A DNA stretch of 55,243 nucleotides from Streptomyces naganishii JCM 4654. Lineage in GTDB: Bacteria; Actinomycetota; Actinomycetes; Streptomycetales; Streptomycetaceae. The stretch covers positions 1-55,243 of the forward strand of contig NZ_BMVF01000030.1 in assembly GCF_014650575.1 (NCBI RefSeq), given 5' to 3'. The translations under genes were made by a program, and so were the position numbers. Below, in pieces: positions 33,369 to 45,414 of this stretch; position 1 is the stretch's first letter, and every line of letters begins with the position of its first letter. The notes under the pieces are model-generated. The model was not told where the DNA came from and made no database searches. It worked only from the letters and a program-made list of their open reading frames with translations.

Positions 33369-34426
33369 CGAACCCGACGACTGACCCCACAACGCACCCC
33401 AGGACGACGACCACCGCCACGCCGCCGCTGCTGCGCGCCGAGGGACTGCGCGTCACGTTCCCGGGACGGCACGGGGATCCCCCCGCGCGGGCCGTGGACG
33501 GGGTGGACCTCGACATCGGGCCGGGCGAGATCGTGGCACTGGTCGGCGAGTCGGGCTGCGGCAAGACGACGCTGGCGCGCGCCCTGCTGGGCCTGGTCCC
33601 GCCGACCGCGGGCCGGATCGCCTTCGACGGCGCCCCGCTCGGCCGCTCCACCCGCGCGCTCAGGGCGTACCGCAAGCGGGCGCAGCTCGTCCTCCAGGAC
33701 CCGAGCGGCTCGCTGAACCCCCGGCACACGGTGTACGACGCCGTCGCCGAGGGGCTGCGCATCCACGGTCACGGCGGTGACGAGCGGGCCGCGGTCGCCG
33801 AGGCCCTGGCCCGGGCGGGGCTGCGGCCGCCCGAGCGCTTCTTCCCGCGCTACCCGCACGAGCTGTCCGGCGGCCAGCGCCAGCGCGTGGTCATCGCGGG
33901 CGCGCTCGTCCTCGGGCCCGAACTCCTCGTCGCCGACGAGCCGGTGGCCTCGCTCGACGCGTCGGTGCGCGGCGAGATCCTCGCGCTGCTGCTGCGGCTG
34001 CGCACCGAACTCGGCCTGGCCGCGCTGGTGGTGACGCACGACCTGGGCCTGGCGTGGAACATCGCCGACCGGGTGGCGGTGATGTACCTCGGGCGGATCG
34101 TGGAGACCGGCGAGGTGGAGCAGGTCCTCACCGCGCCCCGGCACCCTTACACGCAGGCGCTGTTGTCCGTGCTGCCCGAGGCGACGGGCGCGCCGGTCGT
34201 CCTCGCCGGCGAGCCGCCGGACCCCTCCCGCATCCCTTCCGGCTGCCGCTTCCACGCCCGCTGTCAGATCCTCGCGTCCGGCGAGGCCGAGCGGGCGGGT
34301 GTCGCCGACGCCTGCCGTACCCGGGACCTGGAGATCCTCGGCGGAACGTCCGCGTCCCAGGTCGCCTGCCACTGGGCGCGGGCCCGCGCGGACGCCGCGA
34401 AGACGGAGGCGTCCGGGGCCGGGTGA
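33365..34426 (+). CDS. Peptide ABC transporter ATPase (DppF type)
   Basis: A 353-aa partner ATPase with Walker A GESGCGKTT, Q-loop LVLQDPSGSLNPR, signature LSGGQRQRVVIAGAL, Walker B LLVADEPVASLD and switch VVTHDLGLA. The C-terminal GCRFHARCQI...C cysteine set matches the DppF-type extension. ATG overlaps the previous gene by four bases, with GAGGAG 9 nt upstream. It is the last gene of the operon and converges on ribF with only 26 bp between the stops and no visible hairpin. Confidence 0.94.
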   Translation: MTNPTTDPTTHPRTTTTATPPLLRAEGLRVTFPGRHGDPPARAVDGVDLDIGPGEIVALVGESGCGKTTLARALLGLVPPTAGRIAFDGAPLGRSTRALRAYRKRAQLVLQDPSGSLNPRHTVYDAVAEGLRIHGHGGDERAAVAEALARAGLRPPERFFPRYPHELSGGQRQRVVIAGALVLGPELLVADEPVASLDASVRGEILALLLRLRTELGLAALVVTHDLGLAWNIADRVAVMYLGRIVETGEVEQVLTAPRHPYTQALLSVLPEATGAPVVLAGEPPDPSRIPSGCRFHARCQILASGEAERAGVADACRTRDLEILGGTSASQVACHWARARADAAKTEASGAG

Positions 34427-34452
34427 GGGGCGGGCCGGGCGGGGCGCGGGGG

Positions 34453-35424
34453 TCAGCGGGTCTCGGCCGTCGCGCTCTTCGCGTCGGCGGTGATGATCCC
34501 GCGGCACTTCCTGACGTCCTCGGCCATCGTCTCCAGGAGCGCGTCGAGCGAGTCGAACCTGGCCTGGCCGCGCACGAAGGCGAGGAAGTCGACGCCGACG
34601 TGCAGGCCGTACAGGTCCAGGCCGACGCGGTCGATGGCGTAGGCCTCCACCGTGCGCTCGGTGCCGTCGAACTGCGGGTTGGTGCCCACCGAGATCGCGG
34701 CCGGCATCACCTCGCCCTGCGCGTGCAGATAGCCGGCGTAGACGCCGTCGGCGGGGATCGCGGTGTGCGGCAGGGTCTCGACGTTGGCCGTGGGGAAGCC
34801 GAGCTCGCGGCCGCGCTGGGCCCCGCGGACCACCACGCCCTCGACGCGGTGCGGGCGGCCCAGGATCTCCCGGGCGCCCTCGACGTCGCCCTCGGCGACC
34901 AGGCGCCGGGTGAGTGTGGAGGAGAAGGGCTCGCCGCCGCCGGCCTCACCGGTGACGTACAGGTCGACGACCTCGACCTCGAAGTCGTAGGTCTTGCCCT
35001 GCTCGGCGAGGAAGTCGACGTTGCCGGCGGCCTTGTGGCCGAAGCGGAAGTTCGGGCCCTCCACGACCGCCTTGGCGTGCAGCTTGTCGACGAGGACCTT
35101 GACGACGAAGTCGGCCGGGGACAGCTTCGAGAACTCGGTGGTGAACGGCAGGATCAGCACCGCGTCCACGCCCAGCCCGGCCATCAGCTCGGCGCGGCGG
35201 TGGTGGGGGGCCAGCAGCGGCGGGTGGCTGCCGGGCCGCACGACCTCGCTGGGGTGCGGGTCGAAGGTGACGACGACGGACGGGACGCCGAGGTCGCGGG
35301 CGCGGTTCACGGCGTGCTCGATGATCAGCTGGTGCCCGCGGTGCACCCCGTCGTAGGAGCCGATGGTGACGACGCTGCGTCCCCAGTCCTCGGGGATGTC
35401 CTCCAAGCCACGCCAGCGCTGCAC
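34453..35424 (-). CDS. ribF: Bifunctional riboflavin kinase / FAD synthetase
   Basis: Converts riboflavin to FMN and then FAD. The N-terminal nucleotidyltransferase domain carries SVVTIGSYDGVHRGHQ and VVTFDPHP, with the conserved GPNFRFGHKAAGN; the C-terminal kinase domain carries ELGFPTANVE and the Thr/Asn pair, and SVGTNPQFDG. The GTG at 35422-35424 is supported by GAGGAG 8 nt upstream and gives 323 aa. In most actinobacteria ribF directly follows truB; here the large STAND gene intervenes, 180 bp away. Confidence 0.95.
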   Translation of the reverse strand: MQRWRGLEDIPEDWGRSVVTIGSYDGVHRGHQLIIEHAVNRARDLGVPSVVVTFDPHPSEVVRPGSHPPLLAPHHRRAELMAGLGVDAVLILPFTTEFSKLSPADFVVKVLVDKLHAKAVVEGPNFRFGHKAAGNVDFLAEQGKTYDFEVEVVDLYVTGEAGGGEPFSSTLTRRLVAEGDVEGAREILGRPHRVEGVVVRGAQRGRELGFPTANVETLPHTAIPADGVYAGYLHAQGEVMPAAISVGTNPQFDGTERTVEAYAIDRVGLDLYGLHVGVDFLAFVRGQARFDSLDALLETMAEDVRKCRGIITADAKSATAETR

Positions 35425-35604
35425 TGTGACCGCTCCTCGTCGAACCCGTGTCCGTGTGTGTCGTTCTCGTTGTCGTTGCCTTGCCGCAGGTCTAAGGGTG
35501 CCATGCCGCGCGCGCCCGGCCCGCATCGGCATGGTGCCTGTGATCCGGCGCACTCCCGCCGCGCGGCCCGGCCCGTACGGCCGTACAGGGGCGCGTACGC
35601 CGGC

Positions 35605-38600
35605 TCACACGGGGACGCGTACGCCCGCCAGGTTCTCCAGCATGCGGCGGGCGCTGGGGCCCACGACGGCCGCCCAGTCCTGCGGGGACTCGGCCAGCCA
35701 GCCAGCCGTGCGCGCGGCGAAGCCGGGGACGTGCCGGCCCAGCTCGACCAGGCCCCGGTCGAAGACGGCCGCGCCCTGCGGGGTGCGGACCAGGAGGAGG
35801 CCGACGCGGTGGACGAGGTCGCGCAGGTCCTCCTCGGCGCCGGCCGCCGCGCCGCGCAGCACCGCGTCCAGTACGGCCGGGTCGTCCTCGTGGGCCAGCA
35901 GGTAGTCGAGGAGTTCGCGCCGCAGCGGCCGGGAGGCGGGCGCGCCGGGCCCGGCGAGCACCGCGCCGAGCGCCGCCCGCAGCGGCTCCGGACCACCGTC
36001 CAGAAGGCCGGTGACCAGCGGGAACAGTACCGTCCGTGCGGCGGTATCGTGCTCCAGCCTCCGCCCGACGTACGCCGCCACCGCCCCCGCCGTCTCCGGC
36101 CGGCGCACCACCGCCTCGCGCAGCGGGGCGGCGACCCGGCGGGCGAGCACGGGCGTGGTGACGGCGGCGAGGGCGCCGAGTGCCTCACCCGCGTCGCCTC
36201 CCCGGCCCAGCCGCTCACCGAACGCGGTGAGCACCGCCTCCGGATGCGTGGCGAGCGCCGGGGCCAGGGCGGCCGACGGCAGATAGGGGTCGCCCTGCGC
36301 GAAGTGCCGCAGCGCCTGCGGCAGATGGTGGGCGCGGGCCTCGGGATCCCGCAGGAGCAGGGCGAGCGCGCCGCCGTGCAGGGCGGCGTCGGCGGGGCGG
36401 GCGAGCAGGGTGAGCGCCGCCTGGCGCAGCAGCATCCGGTCGGCCTCGGCGCGGGCGTGGGGCGCCGTGCGCAGGGCGTGGGTGACGGCGGCGGCCCGCC
36501 GGTCGGGGCGTTCGTCGTGGGCCCAGCGGTCGACGGCCCGGCACAGGGCGGACGGCTCCTCCTCGGCGAGCACGGCGAGCAGTTCGTCGGCGCGGGGGTG
36601 CGCGCGGTCGAGGAGGGTCTCGGTGAGGTCGTCCAGGGCGCGGTGGCGGTGGGTGTGGAGCAGGGCCTGCGCGGCGGTGGCCACGGTGGCGTGCGGCGCG
36701 GCGGGCAGCGGCCGCTCGTCGTCGAACCAGCGGGTGAGGTGCGGCAGTACGGCGGCGGGGTCGGCGGCGAGGAGCTGGGCCGCGGCGTCGAGGTAACGGG
36801 GTGAGTGAGGGGCGGGGGGCGGGGCGCCGGGCGCCGCCGGTGCTGCGGCGGTGGAGGAGGACGGCGGGGCGGGGTCGGCGAGGAGGAGGCGGCGGAGCAG
36901 GTCGCAGCGGTCGGCGGCCGTCAGGTGCAGCGCGGTCCAGAAGCCGGGTCCGAAACCGTCCGGCACGGGCAGCCCGCACTCCTTCCAGGCCACGATGCGC
37001 TCGGCGAGCAGCCGCAGCACGCCCGCGTACGGTGTCGCGTCCGGCACGCGCAGCAGTACGGCGGCGAGCAGCCGCGAGGCCCACCAGGAGTGCGGGTCGC
37101 TGTCCAGCGCGCACACCAACTCCTCCAGCCGTACGGCCAGTCGGCGTGTGCCGTGCTGGCGGGCGAGGAGGAGCAGGGCCTGCACGACCGGTCCGATGCG
37201 GTGGTGCGGGACGGGCAGCGGGCGGTCCGGCTCGCCGGGGACGCGGCGGCGGTGGACCAGGACGCGCAGGGCCTCGTCCAGGTCGAGGTGGATGCCCTGG
37301 ATCCAGTCGGCGAGTTCCTCGTGCGCGAAGCGGTAGCCGCCGCCGGCCGGGACGAGCAGGCCCTCGGTGAGGACGGCGGACGCCCAGCCGGTGCCGCCGC
37401 CGAGGCGGGCGGGGGCGGGCCCCCACGGGAATAGCTCCTCGAAGGCCGCGCGGTCGAGTTCGCCCCCGCCGGGGCTCAGGCTGCGGCGGGCGGCCTCGTG
37501 GACCTGGCCGCTCACCTTCGCGGCCAGCCGCCGTACCGCCGTGCCGCGCAGGCCGTTCTCGGCGGCGAGGCGGACCGCGACGCGCAGGCACATGAGGTCG
37601 AGGTGGGCGGCGAGCACGTCGTCGCGGTCGAGGACGGGCAGCCCGGCGGGGTCGGGCAGGGCCGCGCGCACCTCCGCCAGGAGGCGGAGGGTGAGCGGGT
37701 GGCGGGCGTCGGCCTCGACCAGTACGCCGTCCGGGACGCCGAACGCCGAACGCGCCTCGCGGGCCTCCCGCGGGGTGAGGTCGCCGAGGCGCAGGCACGG
37801 CGGGACGTGGTGGCCCCGGGCGCCGCTCGCGGGTGCGGTCGCGGCCGGGGTGTGCAGGAGGCCGGAGGGGAAGCGGGCGCCCGCCTCCTCCCAGTACTCC
37901 TCGCGGCAGGCGACCACCAGTCGTGTGCCCGTGCTCCGCAGCCAGCGCGCGGTCCCCTCGGTCCAGTCGGCCAGGCGGTGGGCCAGGTCCGGGGGCATCT
38001 CCTCGGGGCCGTCGAGCAGCAGCAGGAGGGGGCGGCCGTGGGCGCGGGCGAGGCGGGCGACGCGCTCCGGGGTGAGGTCGCCGAGCTCGGTGGACAGGGG
38101 CGCGCGGGACGCCGCGACGATCCGGGCGGCGCGGTCCAGCGCCCGGCCCACCGCGTCCGCGACGCAGGCGTCGCCGCCGTCCAGGTCGGCGCCGCGCAGC
38201 CACAGGGTGGGCGCGGGAGCGTCCCCGCGGGCCCGCCGGGCGGCCAGGGCGGCGAGCTCGGTCGTACGGCCGCTGCCCGGCGCTCCGACGACTCCGAGCA
38301 CCAGGGCCGGACCGTGCTCGAACTCGGCCAAGTCCCTTGCGGGGGCCGACCGTTCGACGGAGGTCAGGGTGAGGCCGGACGGGCAGGACGGGGGCGTCGC
38401 GTGTGTGGCCGGGGTGGTGGCGGCCGCCGGGGCGTGTTCCGCCCGCCTCGCCCACTGCGGGGCCGGCCACCGGGAGGGGGCCGGGGAGTCCGGGGTGAAG
38501 GCTCCTTCGCCGTGCACGGTCGGGCGGCCGGCGAGCAGGCCGGTCAGGGGGTGGGAGGGGTGCGGCGGCAGGGCGCCGGGGGGACCGTCCTGGGCGAGGG

Positions 38601-39999
38601 AGGTGGCGGTGAGTTCGAGTACGGCGGCCAGATTGAGGTCGGCGCCGTAGGCGGGCACGGTGGCCGCGTTACGCGCGAGCACCGCGGCGAGGGCGGCCCG
38701 GCCAACGGAGTCGTCCTCGGCGGGGGCAACCCCGCCGGGGGTGGCCCCGCCGGGGGTGACGCCCGCGTAGGTGACCCCCGCGGGGACGTCACCGGCGGAA
38801 ACGCCCCGCGCGGAGACGTCACCGGCGGGACCGCGCCACGCGGAGGCCCCGGCAGAGGCGTCACCCGGGGAGGCGCCCCCCGCAGAAGCACCCCACCCGC
38901 AGGCGCCCCCCGCGGAGACATCACGGGCAGAAGCACCCCACGCGGAGGCGGTCCCGGCAGAGGCGTCCCCCGGGGAGGTGACCCACGCGGAGGCACCCCC
39001 CGCAGAAACATCACCGGCAGAAGCACCCCACCTACAGTCACCCCCCGCAGAGACGTCACCGGCAGAAGCACCCCCGGCGGGGATGACGCCGAGGGAGTGC
39101 GGAGGCAGCGGTACCGCGAAGCCGGCGTCGCGGTGGCCGGACTGGAGCGCGGTGCCGAGGACGGCGACCACCGCACCGGTCGTCCCGTCGAGCACCGGTC
39201 CCCCGGCCGCACCGCCGCCCGGCCGCAGCGCGTCGCGGCCGGCCGTGCCGATGGCCAGTTCCAGCGCGTTCCCGACCAGGTGGAAGCGGTCCGTGGCGGT
39301 GTACGTCACCGAGGCGGCGCCGAGTACGCGCGCCTCACGCCAGCCGCCGGCGGCGATACGGACGTACGTCCCCGTCTCCACGCCGTCCCGCACGGTGATG
39401 GGCAGGGGCTCGGCGTCCAGGCCCTCGGTGCGCACCAGGGCCAGGTCGAGTCCGGGCAGCGGCGTCACCGCGCCGTCGGTCACCAGGCAGGAGCGCTCCT
39501 CGCCGCCGGGCAGGTGCAGCACGAGGCGGGAGAGGCCGTCGACGGCCTCGTGACTGGTGATCACCGTGCCGTCGTGGTCGGCGGCGAAGCCGAGACCGCG
39601 CGGCCGCCCGGCGAGGTCCCGCACGCACACGAGGGACCGGTCCAGCACCCGGTCCCGGGCCTCGGCGGCGACCCGCCAAGGGGCCTCGGCGACCGGCTCC
39701 GCCTCACCACCGCGCCCCGCCTGCCCTGCCCGCCCCGCCAGCCCGGCACGCGCGGCCTGCGCCGGACGCGCGGAGCGCGCACCCCGAGCCGTCCGCAGCG
39801 CGTGCCGACCGGTGGCGGGGCCGGCGGCCGGGAGTGCGGCGGAGCCGCCGCCGGGGGCGGTGGCGCCCGGGAGCGCGTCCGGCGCGGTGGCGGGGGCGGG
39901 GGTGGCGTGCGGGTCCGGGCGGACGGGCGTACCGGGGTCCGTGCCGCCTCGCCCGGGGCCGGCGGAGTTCCCGGTTGCTCGCGGGGGCCGTTCCGCCAT
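35605..39999 (-). CDS. Trypsin-like / STAND-NTPase fusion protein with degenerate active sites
   Basis: A 1,464-aa protein. Residues about 1-100 are Ala/Pro/Gly-rich. Residues 110-300 form a trypsin-like fold with His150 (VITSHEAVDG) and Asp185 (GLDLALVRT), but the nucleophile motif reads GAAGGPV with Ala265 in place of Ser. A pentapeptide-like low-complexity linker (about 305-425) follows, then a NACHT/STAND-type NTPase whose P-loop GAPGSGRTT has Arg578 in place of Lys, a Walker B LLLLLDGPEE (Asp663) and the winged-helix motif YRFAHEELADWI. The C-terminal 450 residues are Ala/Leu-rich helical repeats, HEAT-like. GGAGG lies 7 nt before the ATG. It is flanked by truB and ribF. The architecture suits a sensor or scaffold; no enzymatic activity can be assumed. 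Confidence 0.8.
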   Translation of the reverse strand: MAERPPRATGNSAGPGRGGTDPGTPVRPDPHATPAPATAPDALPGATAPGGGSAALPAAGPATGRHALRTARGARSARPAQAARAGLAGRAGQAGRGGEAEPVAEAPWRVAAEARDRVLDRSLVCVRDLAGRPRGLGFAADHDGTVITSHEAVDGLSRLVLHLPGGEERSCLVTDGAVTPLPGLDLALVRTEGLDAEPLPITVRDGVETGTYVRIAAGGWREARVLGAASVTYTATDRFHLVGNALELAIGTAGRDALRPGGGAAGGPVLDGTTGAVVAVLGTALQSGHRDAGFAVPLPPHSLGVIPAGGASAGDVSAGGDCRWGASAGDVSAGGASAWVTSPGDASAGTASAWGASARDVSAGGACGWGASAGGASPGDASAGASAWRGPAGDVSARGVSAGDVPAGVTYAGVTPGGATPGGVAPAEDDSVGRAALAAVLARNAATVPAYGADLNLAAVLELTATSLAQDGPPGALPPHPSHPLTGLLAGRPTVHGEGAFTPDSPAPSRWPAPQWARRAEHAPAAATTPATHATPPSCPSGLTLTSVERSAPARDLAEFEHGPALVLGVVGAPGSGRTTELAALAARRARGDAPAPTLWLRGADLDGGDACVADAVGRALDRAARIVAASRAPLSTELGDLTPERVARLARAHGRPLLLLLDGPEEMPPDLAHRLADWTEGTARWLRSTGTRLVVACREEYWEEAGARFPSGLLHTPAATAPASGARGHHVPPCLRLGDLTPREAREARSAFGVPDGVLVEADARHPLTLRLLAEVRAALPDPAGLPVLDRDDVLAAHLDLMCLRVAVRLAAENGLRGTAVRRLAAKVSGQVHEAARRSLSPGGGELDRAAFEELFPWGPAPARLGGGTGWASAVLTEGLLVPAGGGYRFAHEELADWIQGIHLDLDEALRVLVHRRRVPGEPDRPLPVPHHRIGPVVQALLLLARQHGTRRLAVRLEELVCALDSDPHSWWASRLLAAVLLRVPDATPYAGVLRLLAERIVAWKECGLPVPDGFGPGFWTALHLTAADRCDLLRRLLLADPAPPSSSTAAAPAAPGAPPPAPHSPRYLDAAAQLLAADPAAVLPHLTRWFDDERPLPAAPHATVATAAQALLHTHRHRALDDLTETLLDRAHPRADELLAVLAEEEPSALCRAVDRWAHDERPDRRAAAVTHALRTAPHARAEADRMLLRQAALTLLARPADAALHGGALALLLRDPEARAHHLPQALRHFAQGDPYLPSAALAPALATHPEAVLTAFGERLGRGGDAGEALGALAAVTTPVLARRVAAPLREAVVRRPETAGAVAAYVGRRLEHDTAARTVLFPLVTGLLDGGPEPLRAALGAVLAGPGAPASRPLRRELLDYLLAHEDDPAVLDAVLRGAAAGAEEDLRDLVHRVGLLLVRTPQGAAVFDRGLVELGRHVPGFAARTAGWLAESPQDWAAVVGPSARRMLENLAGVRVPV
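38720..39084 (-). repeat. 15-bp-period minisatellite encoding pentapeptides
   Basis: About two dozen degenerate 15-bp units encode pentapeptides of the type (A/V)SAG(D/G), with Trp occasionally at position 4 (ASAWG). Longer direct repeats such as CACCGGCAGAAGCACCCC recur at 39012 and 39056. The repeat sits between the trypsin-like and NTPase parts of the fusion protein and does not follow the A(D/N)Lxx consensus of true pentapeptide-repeat proteins. Confidence 0.75.
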
Positions 40000-40184
40000 G
40001 CTTGAACCTCCGCGCCGTACTGCCGTTCCTCGTCCCGACGGTAGGCGGCGGATGATCAGCGGGGAAGATCGCGCGGCGAACGCGCCCCCCTGCACTCCCT
40101 CCGTTCACTCCGAGCGCCCGCACGGTCGGGTGAATAGGCGGGAGCCGGTGGATACACCCTAGGGGTGGGGGAACCGAGGGGGGA

Positions 40185-40236
40185 CCGTGGAGCGGCGGCT
40201 GTGGAGGACCCCGTGTCCGTGTCCGCCGCTCCACGG
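40185..40236 (-). terminator. truB terminator
   Basis: A perfect 14-bp stem CCGTGGAGCGGCGG/CCGCCGCTCCACGG (40185-40198 and 40223-40236) with a 24-nt loop starts 13 bp beyond the truB stop. It separates the translation operon from the STAND fusion gene, whose promoter should lie in 40000-40184. Confidence 0.72.
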
Positions 40237-40249
40237 GCAGGTGCGGTGC

Positions 40250-41155
40250 TCAGCCGAAGACGGCCACGCTCTTGGCCTTGCCCCGGTGCTCCTCGACCAG
40301 GGCCAGGAAGCGCCCCTCGGGGTCGAAGACCGCGACGGGACCGGCGCCCGCGTACTCCTCGGGCATCTCCAGCCGTACGCCGTTGGTCAGCAGCCGGGCG
40401 CGGCGGGCGTCGACGTCCCAGCGGGGGAACGCGGCGGAGGCGGCCTGAGCGATCGGCATCACGGTCAGCTCCTTCTGGAGCTGGTCCAGCGTCCTGGCCC
40501 CGTCGAGCTTGTACGGGCCGACCCGGGTGCGGCGCAGCGCCGTGAGGTGACCGCCCACGCCGAGGTCGGCGCCCAGGTCGCGCGCCAGGGCGCGGATGTA
40601 GGTGCCGGAGGAGCACGCCACCGAGACGACCAGGTCGAGCACGGGGGTGCCGTCGTCGGCGACGGCCTCGCGGATGTCGTGGACCGCGAAGGACGACACG
40701 GTGACCGGCCGGGCCGGGATCTCGAACTCCTCGCCCTCGCGGGCGCGCTTGTAGGACCGTACGCCGTTGATCTTGATGGCGCTGACCTTGGACGGCACCT
40801 GCATGATGTCGCCGGTCAGCTTGGCGATGGCGGCGTCGACGGCGTCCCGGGTGACCCTGGAGGCGTCGGTGGAGGAGGTGATCTCGCCCTCGGCGTCGTC
40901 GGTGAGCGTGGTCTGGCCCAGCCGGACGGTGCCGAGGTACTCCTTCTCGGTCAGCGCGAGGTGGCCGAGGAGCTTGGTGGCCTTCTCGACGCCCAGGACG
41001 AGGACGCCGGTCGCCATGGGGTCGAGGGTGCCGGCGTGGCCGACGCGGCGTGTCCTCGCGATGCCGCGCATCTTGGCCACGACGTCGTGCGAAGTGAAGC
41101 CCGACGGCTTGTCGACGATGACGAGGCCGTCGGGCGGGGTGGGCTTGCTGGTCAT
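40250..41155 (-). CDS. truB: tRNA pseudouridine-55 synthase
   Basis: Makes the universal pseudouridine in the T-loop of tRNA. The catalytic aspartate is in HAGTLDPMATG, preceded by DKPSGFTSHDVV; later motifs VSAIKINGVRSYKRAR and CSSGTYIRALARDLG are intact, and a C-terminal PUA-like tail is present. 301 aa. The ATG overlaps the rbfA stop by four bases (ATGA). Confidence 0.96.
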   Translation of the reverse strand: MTSKPTPPDGLVIVDKPSGFTSHDVVAKMRGIARTRRVGHAGTLDPMATGVLVLGVEKATKLLGHLALTEKEYLGTVRLGQTTLTDDAEGEITSSTDASRVTRDAVDAAIAKLTGDIMQVPSKVSAIKINGVRSYKRAREGEEFEIPARPVTVSSFAVHDIREAVADDGTPVLDLVVSVACSSGTYIRALARDLGADLGVGGHLTALRRTRVGPYKLDGARTLDQLQKELTVMPIAQAASAAFPRWDVDARRARLLTNGVRLEMPEEYAGAGPVAVFDPEGRFLALVEEHRGKAKSVAVFG

Positions 41156-41613
41156 TCGGCGGTGTCGTCCGTCTCGTCGGCCTCGTCCTCGGCATCCGGC
41201 TTGCGGTACGGGTCCGCGCCGCCGGCGTACGAGGCGCCCGCGGACGCCTCCCGCACCTTGGCGTCGGACTGGCGCGCCTTGTCGAGGAGGTCCTCGATGG
41301 TCCGGGCGGTGTCGGGCAGGGCGTCCGCCACGAAGGTGAGGGTGGGCGTGAACTTCACGCCAGCCGCACGCCCGACCTCGGAGCGCAGGATGCCCTTGGC
41401 GCTCTCCAGGCCGGCGGCCGCGGCGTTCCGCTCCTCCTCGTCGCCGTAGACCGTGTAGAAGACGGTCGCCTCCCGCAGGTCGCCCGTGACCCGGGTGTCC
41501 GTGATGGTGACGTGGGAACCGAGCCGCGGGTCCTTGATCCCGCGCTGCAGCTTCTGGGCCACCACCTCTCGGATGAGGTCCGCCAGCCTTTTCGCCCGCG
41601 CGTTGTCGGCCAC
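41152..41613 (-). CDS. rbfA: Ribosome-binding factor A
   Basis: A 153-aa single KH-fold protein acting in late 30S maturation. Conserved features are the N-terminal helix with LIREVVAQKLQRGIKDPRL, TITDTRVTGDLREATVFYTV and the LTFVADALPDTARTIEDLL block. An acidic C-terminal tail (about residues 125-153) extends beyond the core, as in other actinobacteria. GTG start; the stop overlaps truB. Confidence 0.95.
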   Translation of the reverse strand: MADNARAKRLADLIREVVAQKLQRGIKDPRLGSHVTITDTRVTGDLREATVFYTVYGDEEERNAAAAGLESAKGILRSEVGRAAGVKFTPTLTFVADALPDTARTIEDLLDKARQSDAKVREASAGASYAGGADPYRKPDAEDEADETDDTAE

Positions 41614-41682
41614 TGGTCCGTCTCCCGTTCTGTTCTTCTGGGGGGTTGCTTCTGTCTTGCCGGCTGTCTGGGTGCCCGCCGT

Positions 41683-41976
41683 CTAGTCGTCCTCGCCGTG
41701 GAAACGGCGTCTGACGGACAGCAGCTCCACCTCGGGGCGGCCGGCGACCAGTCGCTCGCAGCGGTCCAGCACGTCGCTCAGGTGCGCCGCGTCGCCGGAG
41801 ACCGCGGCGAGGCCGATCAGGGCCCGTCGGTGGAGGTTCATGTGGTCCACCTCCGCCGCGCTCACCGCGTACGTGCGCTGGAGCTCGGCGACTATCGGGC
41901 GGACGACGGAACGCTTCTCCTTCAGCGAGTGGACGTCGCCGAGGAGGAGGTCGAAGGACAGAGTCCCCACGTACAT
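41683..41976 (-). CDS. DUF503 (YlxP-like) protein
   Basis: A 97-aa protein of the family usually found between infB and rbfA: YVGTLSFDLLLGDVHSLKEKR, RRALIGLAAVSGD, and a C-terminal LLSVRRRFHGEDD. The ATG at 41974-41976 is chosen by family length, although no good ribosome site precedes it. YlxP-like proteins are associated with ribosome maturation, mainly from genomic context. It lies 69 bp before rbfA and 219 bp after infB. Confidence 0.85.
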   Translation of the reverse strand: MYVGTLSFDLLLGDVHSLKEKRSVVRPIVAELQRTYAVSAAEVDHMNLHRRALIGLAAVSGDAAHLSDVLDRCERLVAGRPEVELLSVRRRFHGEDD

Positions 41977-42146
41977 GTGTGTGCCGGGTTGCCCGCCGGT
42001 GCGGGGTCGATGGTCCTGCCCTTCGGTGCGGGCAGGGACATCAAGAACGGTACCGCGATCCTGCCGGAGGCTCGACGGGGTTTCGGGTGCGAGGGCTTCG
42101 CCCCGGCCCCGCCCGCAAGGGCCCCGTGGGTGCACGGCCGCAGCGG

Positions 42147-42182
42147 CCACCGGCCGGCGGAACGAGTTCCGCCGGCCGGTGG
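42147..42182 (-). terminator. infB terminator
   Basis: A perfect 16-bp stem CCACCGGCCGGCGGAA/TTCCGCCGGCCGGTGG (42147-42162 and 42167-42182) closed by a CGAG tetraloop, 13 bp beyond the infB stop. It is one of the strongest hairpins in the window and suggests that DUF503-rbfA-truB also have a promoter in 41977-42146. Confidence 0.8.
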
Positions 42183-42195
42183 TGCCTCGGTGCCG

Positions 42196-45264
<3,069 letters not shown>

Positions 45265-45414
45265 TTCGCTCCTTTGAGGTCCGGGTTGCGGCCGGACCGT
45301 CGCTAGTTCATGGGCGTACTCATCGCGTACTCATCGAGTGCTCATCGCAATCTCGACCTGCTTTCGACTCGCGAGGTACCAGGCCGCACGGGGTTTCCGC
45401 GCGACACGTCTTCC

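Noticed and set aside
38720..39084. True pentapeptide-repeat (Qnr-like) domain
   Set aside because: The units are (A/V)SAG(D/G), without the central Leu/Phe of A(D/N)Lxx needed for the beta-helix.
38771..39553. 260-aa plus-strand frame with Pro-Ala-Glu repeats
   Set aside because: It is the reverse reading of the minisatellite inside the STAND fusion gene, without a ribosome site.
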